This document shows positions 34,279 to 43,016 of a stretch of DNA of 64,000 nucleotides, in pieces (the stretch's first letter is position 1; each line of letters opens with the position of its first letter). This DNA comes from Rhodanobacteraceae bacterium. Its GTDB lineage: Bacteria > Pseudomonadota > Gammaproteobacteria > Xanthomonadales > Rhodanobacteraceae. Made by a program: the position numbers and the translations under genes. Under the pieces are notes generated by a model, which was not told where the DNA came from, ran no database searches, and worked only from the letters and a program-made list of their open reading frames with translations. The stretch spans positions 2,520,578-2,584,577 of the forward strand of contig CP126531.1 of assembly GCA_030167125.1 (NCBI GenBank), given 5' to 3'.

Positions 34279-36603
34279 ATGTTGCAGCGTGTCTTCGTTG
34301 TCCTGATCGCACTCCTGGTTTCGTCCGGCGCGTTTTCGTTCGACGCGCAAGCCAAAGGCGCCGCGCCCGCCGTCTGCCCGGCTTCGTCGTCCAGCGTGGT
34401 CGCCGCGCCGCTCGCCAAGTACAAGGCCACGCCCGCGCCGGTGTTGAAGCCGACCGCCGCGCAAGGCCAGGCCGCGATCCTCGCGGCGCGCCTGCTGACG
34501 CGCTTCCAGTACGAAGCGCTGCCGCTCGACGACGCGATGTCGCAGAAGATCTTCGACGCGTATTTCAAGGCGCTCGATGGCAGCAAGCTGTTCTTCACGC
34601 AACAGGACATCGACCAGTTTGCGGCGGACCGCACCAAGCTCGACGACGCGATCTGGAACGGCGACATGTCGATCCCGTTCGCGATCTTCAACCTCTACGA
34701 GAAGCGCGCGGGTGAGCGCACCGCGTACGCGCTGGCGCTGCTGAAGAAGGGCTTCAACCCGGACACCAACGACACCTACACCTTCGACCGCGACAAGGCG
34801 CCGTGGGCCGCCGACACCGCCGCGCTCGACAAGCTGTGGCAGGGCCGCGTGCAGAACGACTGGATCCGCCTGAAGCTCGCGGGCAAGGACGACGCCGAAA
34901 TCCGCAAGACCCTGTCGCGCCGCTACGAGAACTACCTCGATCGCGTGCACCAGCTCGACAGCGAGGACGTGTTCCAGACCTTCATGAACGCTTACGCGAC
35001 CGCGATCGATCCGCACACCAATTACTTCGGCCCGCGCGCCAGCCAGAACTTCGACATCACCATGAAGCTGTCGCTGGAAGGCATCGGCGCGGTGCTGCAG
35101 GAACACGACGAATACACCGTGATCCGCGAGATCGTGCCGGGCGGCCCGGCCGCGAAGTCGGGCAAGCTCGAAGTCGGCGACAAGATCGTCGGCGTCGGCC
35201 AGGGCGATTGCGGCGCGATCGTCGACACCATCGGCTGGCGCATCGACGACGTGGTCGCCAAGATCCGTGGCGCCAAGGGCACCGTGGTGCGGCTCGAAAT
35301 CCTGCCCGCGGAAGGCGGCCCGGACGCCAAGCCCAAGCTGATCACGCTGGTGCGCGCCAAGGTCACCATCGCCGACCAGGCCGCCAAGAAAAAGGTCATC
35401 GACGTCAAGGAAGGCGACCACACCGTCAAGGTCGGCGTGATCGACCTGCCGAGTTTCTACGAGGACTTCGACGCGCGCCGCCGCGGCGATCCCGACTACC
35501 GCAGCGCCTCGCGCGACGTCGCCAAGCTGCTGGGTGAATTGAAGCAGGAGAAAGTCTCCGCGGTGATCGTGGACCTGCGCGACAACGGCGGCGGTTCGCT
35601 GAGCGAAGCGGTGAACCTGTCCGGCCTGTTCATCGGCAGGGGCCCGGTGGTGCAGGTGCGCGACAGCCGCGGCCAGGTCGAGGAGCAGGATTCCGACGAG
35701 AAGATGCTGTGGACCGGCCCGATGGCGGTGCTGGTGAACCGCGGTTCGGCGTCGGCCAGCGAAATCTTCACCGCCGCGATCCAGGATTACGGCCGCGGCC
35801 TGATCATCGGCGAGCAGACCTTCGGCAAGGGCACGGTGCAGACGCTCACCAGCCTCGACCAGTTGGCGATGAACACCAAGCCGACCTTCGGCGAGCTGAA
35901 GATGACAGTGGACGAGTTCTTCCGCGTCAACGGCGATTCGACGCAGTTGCACGGCGTCACGCCCAATATCGAGTTCCCGCATTCGATCGGCTACAAGGAT
36001 TACGGCGAGTCGAGTTATCCGAACGCGCTGAAGTGGACGCACATCGATCCGGCGGCGTACACGCCGGTGGCGACGCAACAGCCGCTGGTCGCACCGCTGA
36101 CCCAGGAGCACGACGCGCGCGCCAAGACCGATCCCGCGTGGCAGTTGCTGCTCGATGAACTGGCCGCCGCGCGCAAGCTGCACGACCAGAAGACGGTGTC
36201 GCTCAACTACAAGGTGCGCGAGGCCGAACGCAAGCAGCAGGAAGAACAGGACGCCGCGTTCAAGAAGCGCCGCGAGGCGCTGGGTGATGTGTCGGGCGTG
36301 AACCTGCAGCTCGACAATGGCCTGAGCCCCGGCGAGCAGAGCGTCAAGGCTTCGGTGGCGCGCGAAAAGGCCGCCAAGGAAGCCAAGGACATCGAACTGG
36401 ACGAAGCCGCGCACGTCATGGCAGACGAAGTCGCGATGCTGGAGAAAGATCCCAGGCTCGCCCAGCAGGTGTTGCCGAAGCAGGCCTTCACCAAGCCGGT
36501 GTCCATCGCGAATTCGGCGCCCGTTTCGGCGGCACCGGCTTCGGTGTCGGCCCCCGCCTCGGCCCCCGTGCCCGTGCCGGCCAGCGCGGGCAGCACGCAC
36601 TGA
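34279..36603 (+). CDS. prc: Carboxy-terminal processing protease Prc (Tsp, S41)
   Basis: This 774-residue periplasmic protease has a signal peptide (1-~25), a helical N-terminal domain (FQYEALPLDDAMSQKIFDAY) and a PDZ domain at about 275-365 (GIGAVLQEHDEYTVIREI). The S41 core has the Ser-Lys dyad Ser492 (GSASASEIF) and Lys517 (FGKGTVQ). A DUF3340-type C-terminal domain is rich in Lys/Glu (about 600-720), and the tail of ~35 residues is an Ala/Ser/Val/Pro low-complexity sequence. It is longer than E. coli Prc (682). It trims penicillin-binding proteins and other envelope substrates with nonpolar C-termini. Confidence 0.95.
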   Translation: MLQRVFVVLIALLVSSGAFSFDAQAKGAAPAVCPASSSSVVAAPLAKYKATPAPVLKPTAAQGQAAILAARLLTRFQYEALPLDDAMSQKIFDAYFKALDGSKLFFTQQDIDQFAADRTKLDDAIWNGDMSIPFAIFNLYEKRAGERTAYALALLKKGFNPDTNDTYTFDRDKAPWAADTAALDKLWQGRVQNDWIRLKLAGKDDAEIRKTLSRRYENYLDRVHQLDSEDVFQTFMNAYATAIDPHTNYFGPRASQNFDITMKLSLEGIGAVLQEHDEYTVIREIVPGGPAAKSGKLEVGDKIVGVGQGDCGAIVDTIGWRIDDVVAKIRGAKGTVVRLEILPAEGGPDAKPKLITLVRAKVTIADQAAKKKVIDVKEGDHTVKVGVIDLPSFYEDFDARRRGDPDYRSASRDVAKLLGELKQEKVSAVIVDLRDNGGGSLSEAVNLSGLFIGRGPVVQVRDSRGQVEEQDSDEKMLWTGPMAVLVNRGSASASEIFTAAIQDYGRGLIIGEQTFGKGTVQTLTSLDQLAMNTKPTFGELKMTVDEFFRVNGDSTQLHGVTPNIEFPHSIGYKDYGESSYPNALKWTHIDPAAYTPVATQQPLVAPLTQEHDARAKTDPAWQLLLDELAAARKLHDQKTVSLNYKVREAERKQQEEQDAAFKKRREALGDVSGVNLQLDNGLSPGEQSVKASVAREKAAKEAKDIELDEAAHVMADEVAMLEKDPRLAQQVLPKQAFTKPVSIANSAPVSAAPASVSAPASAPVPVPASAGSTH

Positions 36604-36715
36604 ACTTGCGCGCGCTGCCTAATCGCGGGCAGCGCGCGACTATCGGAATGCTGGTGGCGCATGGGGACGCATTCGCGTAGCCTTGTTCCCACTTCATCAT
36701 TCGAGGGAACCGCGC

Positions 36716-36934
36716 ATGCGTATCGCGCTCATCGTGATCGGAATCATCCTGCTGGGCCTCGGCGTGTGGGTCGCTTTGGGCGACGCGCACTACAACGACA
36801 CCAGCACCAAGGCGCAACTCGGCCCGCTCAAGGTCGAAGCCACTTCGCAGAAACCCGTGCCCGCGCCGATCGGTTATGCGGGCATCGTGATCGGCGGCGT
36901 GCTGATCGTGGCCGGCGCGTTGAAGAAGAAGTGA
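36716..36934 (+). CDS. Small two-helix membrane protein
   Basis: This 72-residue protein has a hydrophobic helix at 2-20 (IALIVIGIILLGLGVWVAL), a polar loop containing LGPLKVEATSQ, and a second helix at 50-68 (YAGIVIGGVLIVAGALKKK). This layout recalls DUF3185-type inner membrane proteins of unknown function. CGAGGGAAC lies before ATG 36716. A GC-rich palindrome (GCGGCCGCGC / GCGCGGCCGC, 36947-36971) between it and the convergent yidB-like gene may act as a bidirectional terminator. Confidence 0.7.
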   Translation: MRIALIVIGIILLGLGVWVALGDAHYNDTSTKAQLGPLKVEATSQKPVPAPIGYAGIVIGGVLIVAGALKKK

Positions 36935-36979
36935 TTCGCAAGCACGGCGGCCGCGCGCAAGGCGCGGCCGCTGTATGCA

Positions 36980-37399
36980 TCAAAGACCGAGCTTGGTCGC
37001 AAGGCCCGACAGCTCGTTGAGATTGAACCCGCCGCCGCCACCGGACGGCACCTCTCCGTTCGGCGTCAGGTGATTCACGACGTCGGGCAGATGCTGCGCG
37101 AGTTGATTCAGCACCTGCGACGGATCGACGCCCAGCTTCTGCGCGACCTCCTCGACGTGCTGGCCCGCGGCGGTGCCTTGCAACGCCTGCCCGAGTTGCT
37201 GTCCGCTCACCGGCTGGTTGGCGCCGTTGCCCACCCATGAATTGACCACGCCGCCCAGGCCGCCCTGCTGCAACGTCGAAACCAATCCACCGATGCCGCC
37301 GGATTTCTGGATCAGGCCGCCGATCACGTCCAGCGTGGGATTGCCGCTGCCGGCGCCCTGCCCGCCCGCGAGACCTTTCAACGCATCGAGAAATGACAT
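36980..37399 (-). CDS. YidB/DUF937 family protein
   Basis: This 139-residue protein follows the YidB family: MSFLDALKGLAGG, GGIGGLVSTLQQGGLGGVVNSWVG and GVDPSQVLNQLAQHLPDVVNHLTPNGEVP. It has Gly/Gln-rich loops between short helices. The role is unknown; members are small soluble proteins. AAGGAGGGTGTC before the start at 37399 is a strong ribosome binding site. The upstream gene is divergent uvrD. Confidence 0.9.
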   Translation of the reverse strand: MSFLDALKGLAGGQGAGSGNPTLDVIGGLIQKSGGIGGLVSTLQQGGLGGVVNSWVGNGANQPVSGQQLGQALQGTAAGQHVEEVAQKLGVDPSQVLNQLAQHLPDVVNHLTPNGEVPSGGGGGFNLNELSGLATKLGL

Positions 37400-37479
37400 G
37401 ACACCCTCCTTGTCTTTGTGCCCCCGGCTCCGCGACGATAGCACCAAGCCGCACGCGGGTGACCGTTACAATGGCGGCG

Positions 37480-39792
37480 ATGGATGTTTCGTACCTGCTG
37501 GATTCGCTCAACACCGCGCAACGTGAAGCCGTCGCCGCCCCGCCAGGCCACTACCTGGTGCTGGCCGGCGCGGGTTCGGGCAAGACCCGCGTGCTCACCC
37601 ACCGCATCGGCTGGCTGATCGAAGCCGAAGGCGCGCCGCCGTGGTCGATCCTCGCGGTCACCTTCACCAACAAGGCCGCCGGCGAAATGCGCGGGCGGCT
37701 CGCGAACCTGTTGCCGCACGGCCTGCGCGGATTGACCGTCGGCACCTTCCACGGCATCGCGCATCGTTTGCTGCGCCAGCATTGGCAGGAAGCGCAGTTG
37801 CCGGAAACCTTCCAGATCCTCGATGCCGACGACCAGCAGCGGCTGGTGAAGCGCGTGGTCGCCGGACTCGGCATCGACGAGGCGCGCTATCCGCCGCGCC
37901 AGGCGATGTGGCAGATCAACCAGTGGAAGGACGAAGGCAAACGCCCCGAAGGCATCGAGCCCGGCGATCATCCGGTCGCGCGCACGTATCTGAAAATCTA
38001 CGAAGCCTACGAACAGGCCTGCCGGCGCGCGGGTCTCGTGGATTTTGCCGAACTGCTGCTGCGCGCGCACGAACTGATCCGCGACCATGATGCGCTGCGT
38101 ACGCATTACCAGGATCGCTGGCGGCACCTGCTGATCGACGAATTCCAGGACACCAACGCACTGCAATACGCGTGGATTCGCCTGCTTGCGGGTCGCACCG
38201 GCAAGGTGTTCGCGGTCGGCGATGACGACCAGTCGATCTACGGCTGGCGCGGCGCGAAGGTCGAGAACATGCGCGCGTTCCTGCGCGATTTTCCCGACGC
38301 GAAAACGCTGCGGCTGGAACAGAACTACCGCTCCACCGCGACCATCCTCGAAGCCGCCAATGCGGTGATCGCGCAGAACCCCTCAAGGCTCGGCAAGAAA
38401 CTGTGGACGTCCGGCGACAAGGGCGAATCGATCGCGCTGTACGCCGCCTACAACGAACAGGACGAGGCGCGCTTCGTCATCGAACGCATCCGCGAATACC
38501 TCGACGCGGGCGGCAACGCGTCGGACATCGCGGTGCTGTACCGCTCCAACGCGCAGTCGCGCAACTTCGAGGAACAACTGCACCAGCACAACATTCCGTA
38601 CCGCGTTTACGGCGGGCAGCGCTACTTCGAGCGCGCCGAAGTGAAGGACGCGCTGGCGTATCTCAGGCTCGCGGCCAACCGTGGCGACGACGCCTCGTTC
38701 GAACGCGCGTTGGCGACCCCACCGCACGGCGTGGGCGAACGCAGCGTCGAACTGCTGCGCCGCCGCGCCCGCGCCAACGACACATCGTTGTGGAATGCCG
38801 CGCTCGCGGAACTGGCGGGCGGCGAGTTGAACACGCGCGCGAAGAATGCGCTGCGGGGGTTTCTCGCGTTGATTGATGGGTTGACGCAGGGCATGGGACC
38901 GGGGACCGGGGACCGGGGACCGGTCGATAGCGCCTCTTTTGGAATCGATGGAACATCGCCTTCGATCGAAGCAGATAAGGCTTCGGCTGCCGAATCCAGG
39001 TCAGCTTCCGGTCCCCGGTCCCCGGTCCCCAGTCCCGCTCTCACTCTCGCCGAACAAGTCGAACGCGCAATCACCCAATCCGGGCTGCGCCACTATTACG
39101 AGCGCGACAGCCGCGGCAATGCCGAGGCGCGCGTCGAAAATCTCGACGAACTGGTCAATGTCGCCAGCCGCTTCGAACCCACGCCCGAAGACAACGAAGC
39201 CGGCCTGTCCGAACTTGCGGCATTTCTCGCGCACGCCGCGCTGGAAGCCGGCGAGGGCCAGGGCGAAGCCGGCACCGATTGCGTGCAGTTGATGACGCTG
39301 CATTCGGCCAAGGGCCTGGAATTCCCGGTCGTGTTCCTGGTCGGCCTGGAAGACGGCCTGTTTCCAACCCAGCGCTCGGTGGAAGACCCGTCACGGCTCG
39401 AAGAAGAACGCCGCCTCGCCTACGTCGGCATCACCCGCGCGCGCGACCGCCTGGTGCTGTGCTACGCCGAATCGCGCCGCCAGTACGGCAGCGAAGCGCT
39501 GTCGCGTCCGTCCCGATTCCTCGACGAACTGCCCGCGCACCTGCTGACCGAAGTGCGCCCGCGCGCGAAGATTTCACGGCCGGTGTACACCACGCGTGCC
39601 TCGCGTGGCCATGCCGACCTCGACGACACCTTGCCGATCAAACTCGGCCAACGCGTGCGCCACGCCAGCTTCGGCGAAGGCGTGGTGATCAGCGCCGAAG
39701 GCTCCGGCGCGCATACGCGCATCCAGGTGAATTTTGCGGATGCCGGACCGAAGTGGCTCGTGGCGGCGTACGCGAATCTCACCGCGCTTTAA
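37480..39792 (+). CDS. uvrD: DNA helicase II UvrD, with an in-frame repeat insertion
   Basis: This 770-residue superfamily 1A helicase acts in mismatch and nucleotide-excision repair. Motifs: Walker A GAGSGKT (Lys35), GTFHGIAHR, motif II DEFQDTN, motif III VGDDDQSIYGWRGA, motif IV LEQNYRST, motif V TLHSAKGLEFPVVF and motif VI YVGITRARDRL, ending in a C-terminal RVRHASFGEGVV segment. Residues ~472-519, within the region corresponding to the 2B subdomain, are a Pro/Gly/Ser/Asp insertion encoded by an inverted-repeat element; E. coli UvrD lacks them. Start MDVSYLL matches xanthomonad UvrD; ATG 37471 is an alternative. Confidence 0.95.
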   Translation: MDVSYLLDSLNTAQREAVAAPPGHYLVLAGAGSGKTRVLTHRIGWLIEAEGAPPWSILAVTFTNKAAGEMRGRLANLLPHGLRGLTVGTFHGIAHRLLRQHWQEAQLPETFQILDADDQQRLVKRVVAGLGIDEARYPPRQAMWQINQWKDEGKRPEGIEPGDHPVARTYLKIYEAYEQACRRAGLVDFAELLLRAHELIRDHDALRTHYQDRWRHLLIDEFQDTNALQYAWIRLLAGRTGKVFAVGDDDQSIYGWRGAKVENMRAFLRDFPDAKTLRLEQNYRSTATILEAANAVIAQNPSRLGKKLWTSGDKGESIALYAAYNEQDEARFVIERIREYLDAGGNASDIAVLYRSNAQSRNFEEQLHQHNIPYRVYGGQRYFERAEVKDALAYLRLAANRGDDASFERALATPPHGVGERSVELLRRRARANDTSLWNAALAELAGGELNTRAKNALRGFLALIDGLTQGMGPGTGDRGPVDSASFGIDGTSPSIEADKASAAESRSASGPRSPVPSPALTLAEQVERAITQSGLRHYYERDSRGNAEARVENLDELVNVASRFEPTPEDNEAGLSELAAFLAHAALEAGEGQGEAGTDCVQLMTLHSAKGLEFPVVFLVGLEDGLFPTQRSVEDPSRLEEERRLAYVGITRARDRLVLCYAESRRQYGSEALSRPSRFLDELPAHLLTEVRPRAKISRPVYTTRASRGHADLDDTLPIKLGQRVRHASFGEGVVISAEGSGAHTRIQVNFADAGPKWLVAAYANLTAL
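38895..39036. repeat. Inverted GGGACC-type repeat inside uvrD
   Basis: Four tandem GGGACCG units (38895-38923) are matched, about 85 bp later, by inverted CCGGTCCC units (39008-39036). The segment reads through in frame as GPGTGDRGP and, at the other end, SGPRSPVPSP. The same element occurs inside the ferredoxin gene (48840-48923), and single arms occur near 33421 and 51374. Confidence 0.9.
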
Positions 39793-39806
39793 CGCAAGAT
39801 GTCGTC

Positions 39807-39826
39807 ATCCCGGCGAAAGCCGGGAT
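39807..39826. repeat. Short palindrome (CCCGGCGAAAGCCGGG family) after uvrD
   Basis: ATCCCGGC-GAAA-GCCGGGAT forms an 8-bp perfect hairpin 15 bp after the uvrD stop. It belongs to the family that is also found at 40900-40921 and within soeA at 43891-43970. Its position suggests it may also act as a terminator or mRNA stabiliser. Confidence 0.8.
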
Positions 39827-39885
39827 CCATTTTGCGCTTCGTGATGGCAACCGATGCCTGCGTGAACCTCGGCCAGTCCTCACGA

Positions 39886-40788
39886 TCAACTGGCCTCGAA
39901 ATCTTTGAAGAATTGAGGCTCAACTTCGTAAGTCGTCACCGGCCGCAACCCAAGTTCGAGTTGCTCAAGCATGTTGATCAACTTGTCTCCGTCAATCAGC
40001 TCGATGGGCGGCACACCGTCTCGTGAAGCCTCGCGGCGAGCCTCTGCCGTAAATGTTCCAGTCGTGATGATGATCCCCTTGTCGGCCCGCCCAGCCATCG
40101 CACCGCGAAAATCCCGAACTTGCGAAGGCGAGACCGAACTCGCATAGCGTTTGCATTGAAACAGTACTTTGAAGGAGACAAGCGGATTGACCTGAAGGGT
40201 GCCAACGCCATCGATTCCACCATCACCGCTTTTGCCCGTCACCAGAACCTGCGTGAAACCGGCTTCACGCAACAGCCTTTGCGAAAGGCGCTCAAACCCA
40301 CTCGGTGGCAGTTTGAGAATAATGGCGAGAACTTCTTCGCGATAATCACGCGACGCCGCATCCGCACTTTCGATGTCGAGTCCCGCGGCCGGTTCATCCT
40401 TCTCGCGTTGCTTGCGCTCTTCTTGAAATACCTTGCTCCACTTCCGAAAGATTGCGTAAGCCTGCTGATGGTTCAGCGTGGTCTGCCGCCCTTGTTCCGT
40501 CAGACTCCAGACGCCTCGCCTCGACGAATCCAGTAATCCTTCGCGGGTCAGGTAGAAGCGCGCCCACGCTACGCAATTGCGGAATCTCGCTGCCCCCGAA
40601 GGCAGCGTCTCGTCCAGCACATGATCAGGTATCCGCATGTCTTGGGCGACTTTGTCGACAGCTTCCTCTGGCTTCGCCGAGCCGCCGATTTCGCGCAGCG
40701 CGTCCAACAACGGGCCGAAGTAGCGCACGAATTTCGGACCGGGCACACTTCGATCCATTGTCTTCTTGGCTCCTGCAATTTCGGTCAC
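39886..40788 (-). CDS. mrr: Mrr-family restriction endonuclease
   Basis: This 300-residue protein has an N-terminal Mrr_N winged helix (about residues 20-110: VRYFGPLLDALREIGG, VAWARFYLTREGLLDSSRRGVWSLTEQG) and a C-terminal PD-(D/E)xK nuclease domain. The nuclease motifs are GFTQVLVTGKSGDGGIDGVG and VLFQCKRY (the QxK triplet), then GIIITTGTFTAEARREA. Mrr enzymes cut methylated DNA (type IV restriction). No methyltransferase partner is adjacent, as expected for type IV. GC content looks slightly lower than in neighbouring genes. Confidence 0.93.
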   Translation of the reverse strand: MTEIAGAKKTMDRSVPGPKFVRYFGPLLDALREIGGSAKPEEAVDKVAQDMRIPDHVLDETLPSGAARFRNCVAWARFYLTREGLLDSSRRGVWSLTEQGRQTTLNHQQAYAIFRKWSKVFQEERKQREKDEPAAGLDIESADAASRDYREEVLAIILKLPPSGFERLSQRLLREAGFTQVLVTGKSGDGGIDGVGTLQVNPLVSFKVLFQCKRYASSVSPSQVRDFRGAMAGRADKGIIITTGTFTAEARREASRDGVPPIELIDGDKLINMLEQLELGLRPVTTYEVEPQFFKDFEAS

Positions 40789-40842
40789 GGGTTACTCTAC
40801 ATCCCTGTCAGGTAACCAAACTCGCTCGGCTTCGCAAGCGTT

Positions 40843-40921
40843 TCCCCCATCCGCCCTTCGGGCACCTTCCCCCGCAAGCGGGGGAAGGGAAACATATCAA
40901 TTCCCGGCTTTTGCCGGGATG
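40843..40921. repeat. Two palindromic repeats between mrr and the patatin gene
   Basis: CTTCCCCCGC-AAGC-type palindrome at 40866-40888 with flanking TTTCCCCCATCCGCCC is nearly identical over about 49 bp to 45483-45531 inside soeA. A CCCGGC/GCCGGG palindrome follows at 40900-40921. Confidence 0.88.
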
Positions 40922-40931
40922 ATGAGCAAGA

Positions 40932-41846
40932 TCAACCGCGACCCTGCGGCTTCCACGCCTTCAACGCACGCTCGGCGCGCTCGCGTCCCAGCTCGATCAA
41001 CTCCGACGCGCGGTAGAACTCGTACACCGCGCTGGCGTTGCGCGGGATTTCGATCACGAGGTCCGGGCGATCCGCGGCGAGGCGGAAGCCGGTGAGGTTT
41101 TCCTGCATCAGGTCCAGCGACTGGGTCAGCGTGTCCATCCAGCCCGGTTGGGCTTCCTTGTCGTCGTGGTTGCCGATGGTGCGCTTGACGAACGCGGTGA
41201 TGCGGCTGCGCAGGCCGGTGCGCGCGGATTGCTTCACCGGCGTGCGCGAGGCCAATGTCTCGGGCGCACTGTTGACGTTGACAGCGATGGTGTAGTCGCT
41301 GGGCGATTGCAGCAGCGGCGTCAGCGGCAGCGGATTCATCAGCCCGCCATCGACGAGGCGATGGCCGCGCACGAGGTGCGGCCGGAAGATCGTCGGGATC
41401 GCGATGGAGGCGCGGATTGCGTCGAACAGCGGGCCGCGCGTCAGCCACACCTCGCGCTCGCGATCCAGATCGGTCGCCACCGCGGTGAACGGGATCGGCA
41501 GTTCCTCGATGTTGACCGGCCCGATCAGTTCGCGCAGCACGCCGATGATGCGGTCGCCCTTGATAAGGCCGGCGCCGGACAGCGTCCAGTCCACCAGTTT
41601 CAGCACGTCCATCTTCTGCAACGCGCACACCCAGTCGCGGTACACGTCGAGCTTGCCGGCCGCGTAGATGCCGCCGATCAGTGCGCCCATCGAACTGCCG
41701 GACACCGCGGTGATGCGGTAACCCGCGACCGCGATGGCTTCGATCGCGCCGATGTGCGCAAGCCCGCGCGCGCCGCCGGTGCCCAGCGCCACCGCCACGG
41801 CGGGCTGGGCAGGCGATTGCACCACGAGGTCACGATGATCGTTCAC
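40932..41846 (-). CDS. Patatin-like phospholipase (RssA/NTE type)
   Basis: This 304-residue serine lipase has the oxyanion motif GTGGARGLAHIG, the nucleophile elbow GSSMG (Ser52) and the catalytic Asp in VDGGLMNPLP. Patatin-like proteins hydrolyse phospholipid or lysophospholipid acyl chains. It starts with GTG 41846, overlapping the end of the upstream WYL-regulator gene (41843) by 4 bp, so the two are translationally coupled. Sequence open upstream of 41846 is not patatin-like. Confidence 0.9.
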   Translation of the reverse strand: MNDHRDLVVQSPAQPAVAVALGTGGARGLAHIGAIEAIAVAGYRITAVSGSSMGALIGGIYAAGKLDVYRDWVCALQKMDVLKLVDWTLSGAGLIKGDRIIGVLRELIGPVNIEELPIPFTAVATDLDREREVWLTRGPLFDAIRASIAIPTIFRPHLVRGHRLVDGGLMNPLPLTPLLQSPSDYTIAVNVNSAPETLASRTPVKQSARTGLRSRITAFVKRTIGNHDDKEAQPGWMDTLTQSLDLMQENLTGFRLAADRPDLVIEIPRNASAVYEFYRASELIELGRERAERALKAWKPQGRG

Positions 41847-42823
41847 GGCTTGGCGTGGTCGTACTCGTCCAGCGCGAGTTTGTGCATGATGCGGATTTCC
41901 TCGCGCAACGATTGCGGCGACACCACTTGCGCATCCGGCCCGTAGCGCAGGATGTCCATCACCAGTTCGCGCGATTGCGAATACGGCACCTTCAATTCGT
42001 AGCGGCCGTCGTCGAGCCAACGGCCTTCCTGCAGCGAGTGCCAATGCTCGTCCGCGACCCAGCGCGCCGCGCGCGCGGAAAATCTTATCGTCGCCCAGGC
42101 CTTGGGCGCGCCCGCGAAGATGCCGTAGCTGGACGCCAGCGTGTCGTTCAATTCCTTCTCGTCGCGATCGACGGCAGTCTTGTCCAGCACTTCGGGCTCG
42201 CCGATCCGGTCCAGCGCGAAACTGCGCAGCGCTTCGCGGTCGTGATCCCATGCGTCGAGATACCAGTTGTCGCGGTAGTGCGTCAGCCGCTGCGGCGACA
42301 CATGCCGCACGCTGTCGGCGCCGGTGGTGCGCGCGCGGTAGCGAAACTTCAACTGCTGGCGCGCCAATACCGCGCCGGCCACCGCGCGAAACGCCTGCTG
42401 GTTGAACTTGCGCGAACCCCACGGCACCACGCGGATGCGTTCCAGCGGCTGTTTGTGCGTGCCGGCGTGCTCGTTGAGCAGTTTCTCGACGCGCGCGCGG
42501 AACGGCGCCAGCGCATCGGCCAGCACGCCGGGATCGGAGCGCGCCACCAGCGCTTCCAGCGCCATCAACGCCGAGAGTTCTTCGCTGGTCAGCCACAGGC
42601 CGGGCAATTCGAAGCGCTCGCCTTCGTCCTGGTCGTAGGCGTAACCCGCGCCTTCGGGATCGCTGTCCAGCGGCGCGCCCAGCGCATCGCGCAGGAAAGC
42701 GAGGTCACGGTACAGCGTGGCGCGCGAGCAACCCAGTTCCTCCATCAGCCGCTGCACGCCCACCGGCCGCCGGTGCGACTTGAAGATGCCGTGCAGCTTG
42801 ATGACGCGTTCGTACTGGTGCAT
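41843..42823 (-). CDS. WYL-domain transcriptional regulator
   Basis: This 326-residue protein has an N-terminal winged helix (about residues 1-60: IFKSHRRPVGVQRLMEELGCSRATLYRDL) and a WYL domain (about 150-240; YRDNWYLDAWDHDREALRSF). A C-terminal WCX-like extension follows (SARAARWVADEHWHS). Such regulators sense nucleic-acid ligands and often control DNA-damage or defence genes. It is followed by the patatin gene in the same operon. ATG 42823 (MHQYERVIKLH) is the natural start; upstream sequence is repetitive. Confidence 0.92.
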   Translation of the reverse strand: MHQYERVIKLHGIFKSHRRPVGVQRLMEELGCSRATLYRDLAFLRDALGAPLDSDPEGAGYAYDQDEGERFELPGLWLTSEELSALMALEALVARSDPGVLADALAPFRARVEKLLNEHAGTHKQPLERIRVVPWGSRKFNQQAFRAVAGAVLARQQLKFRYRARTTGADSVRHVSPQRLTHYRDNWYLDAWDHDREALRSFALDRIGEPEVLDKTAVDRDEKELNDTLASSYGIFAGAPKAWATIRFSARAARWVADEHWHSLQEGRWLDDGRYELKVPYSQSRELVMDILRYGPDAQVVSPQSLREEIRIMHKLALDEYDHAKP

Positions 42824-42871
42824 TCGCCCAGCATGCCGCGCCGCGCGATTGGCGGCAAGCGGGTCGCCGTT

Positions 42872-42978
42872 CCCCGGATCAAGTCCGGGGCAGGTTCTGA
42901 GCGTAGGTCCGCAGGACGAAGTCGAAGGGCAATGTGCAGCGGTGCTTCGACTTCGCTTGCTGCGCAAGCTACGCTCAG
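42872..42978. repeat. Inverted repeat element upstream of the molybdoenzyme gene
   Basis: A CCCCGGA/TCCGGGG hairpin (42872-42890) is followed by CTGAGCGTAG (42897-42906), which is inverted as CTACGCTCAG at 42969-42978, with internal GTCGAAG/CTTCGAC pairs. The element fills the divergent gap between the WYL regulator and soeA, where a promoter would be expected. Confidence 0.75.
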
Positions 42979-43016
42979 CACGAACGGGTGGATGAAAAGC
43001 AGCAGCGCGACCGGAC

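Noticed and set aside
40830..40930. CRISPR-like array from repeated palindromes
   Set aside because: The repeats are few, of unequal length and unevenly spaced, with no spacers and no cas genes.
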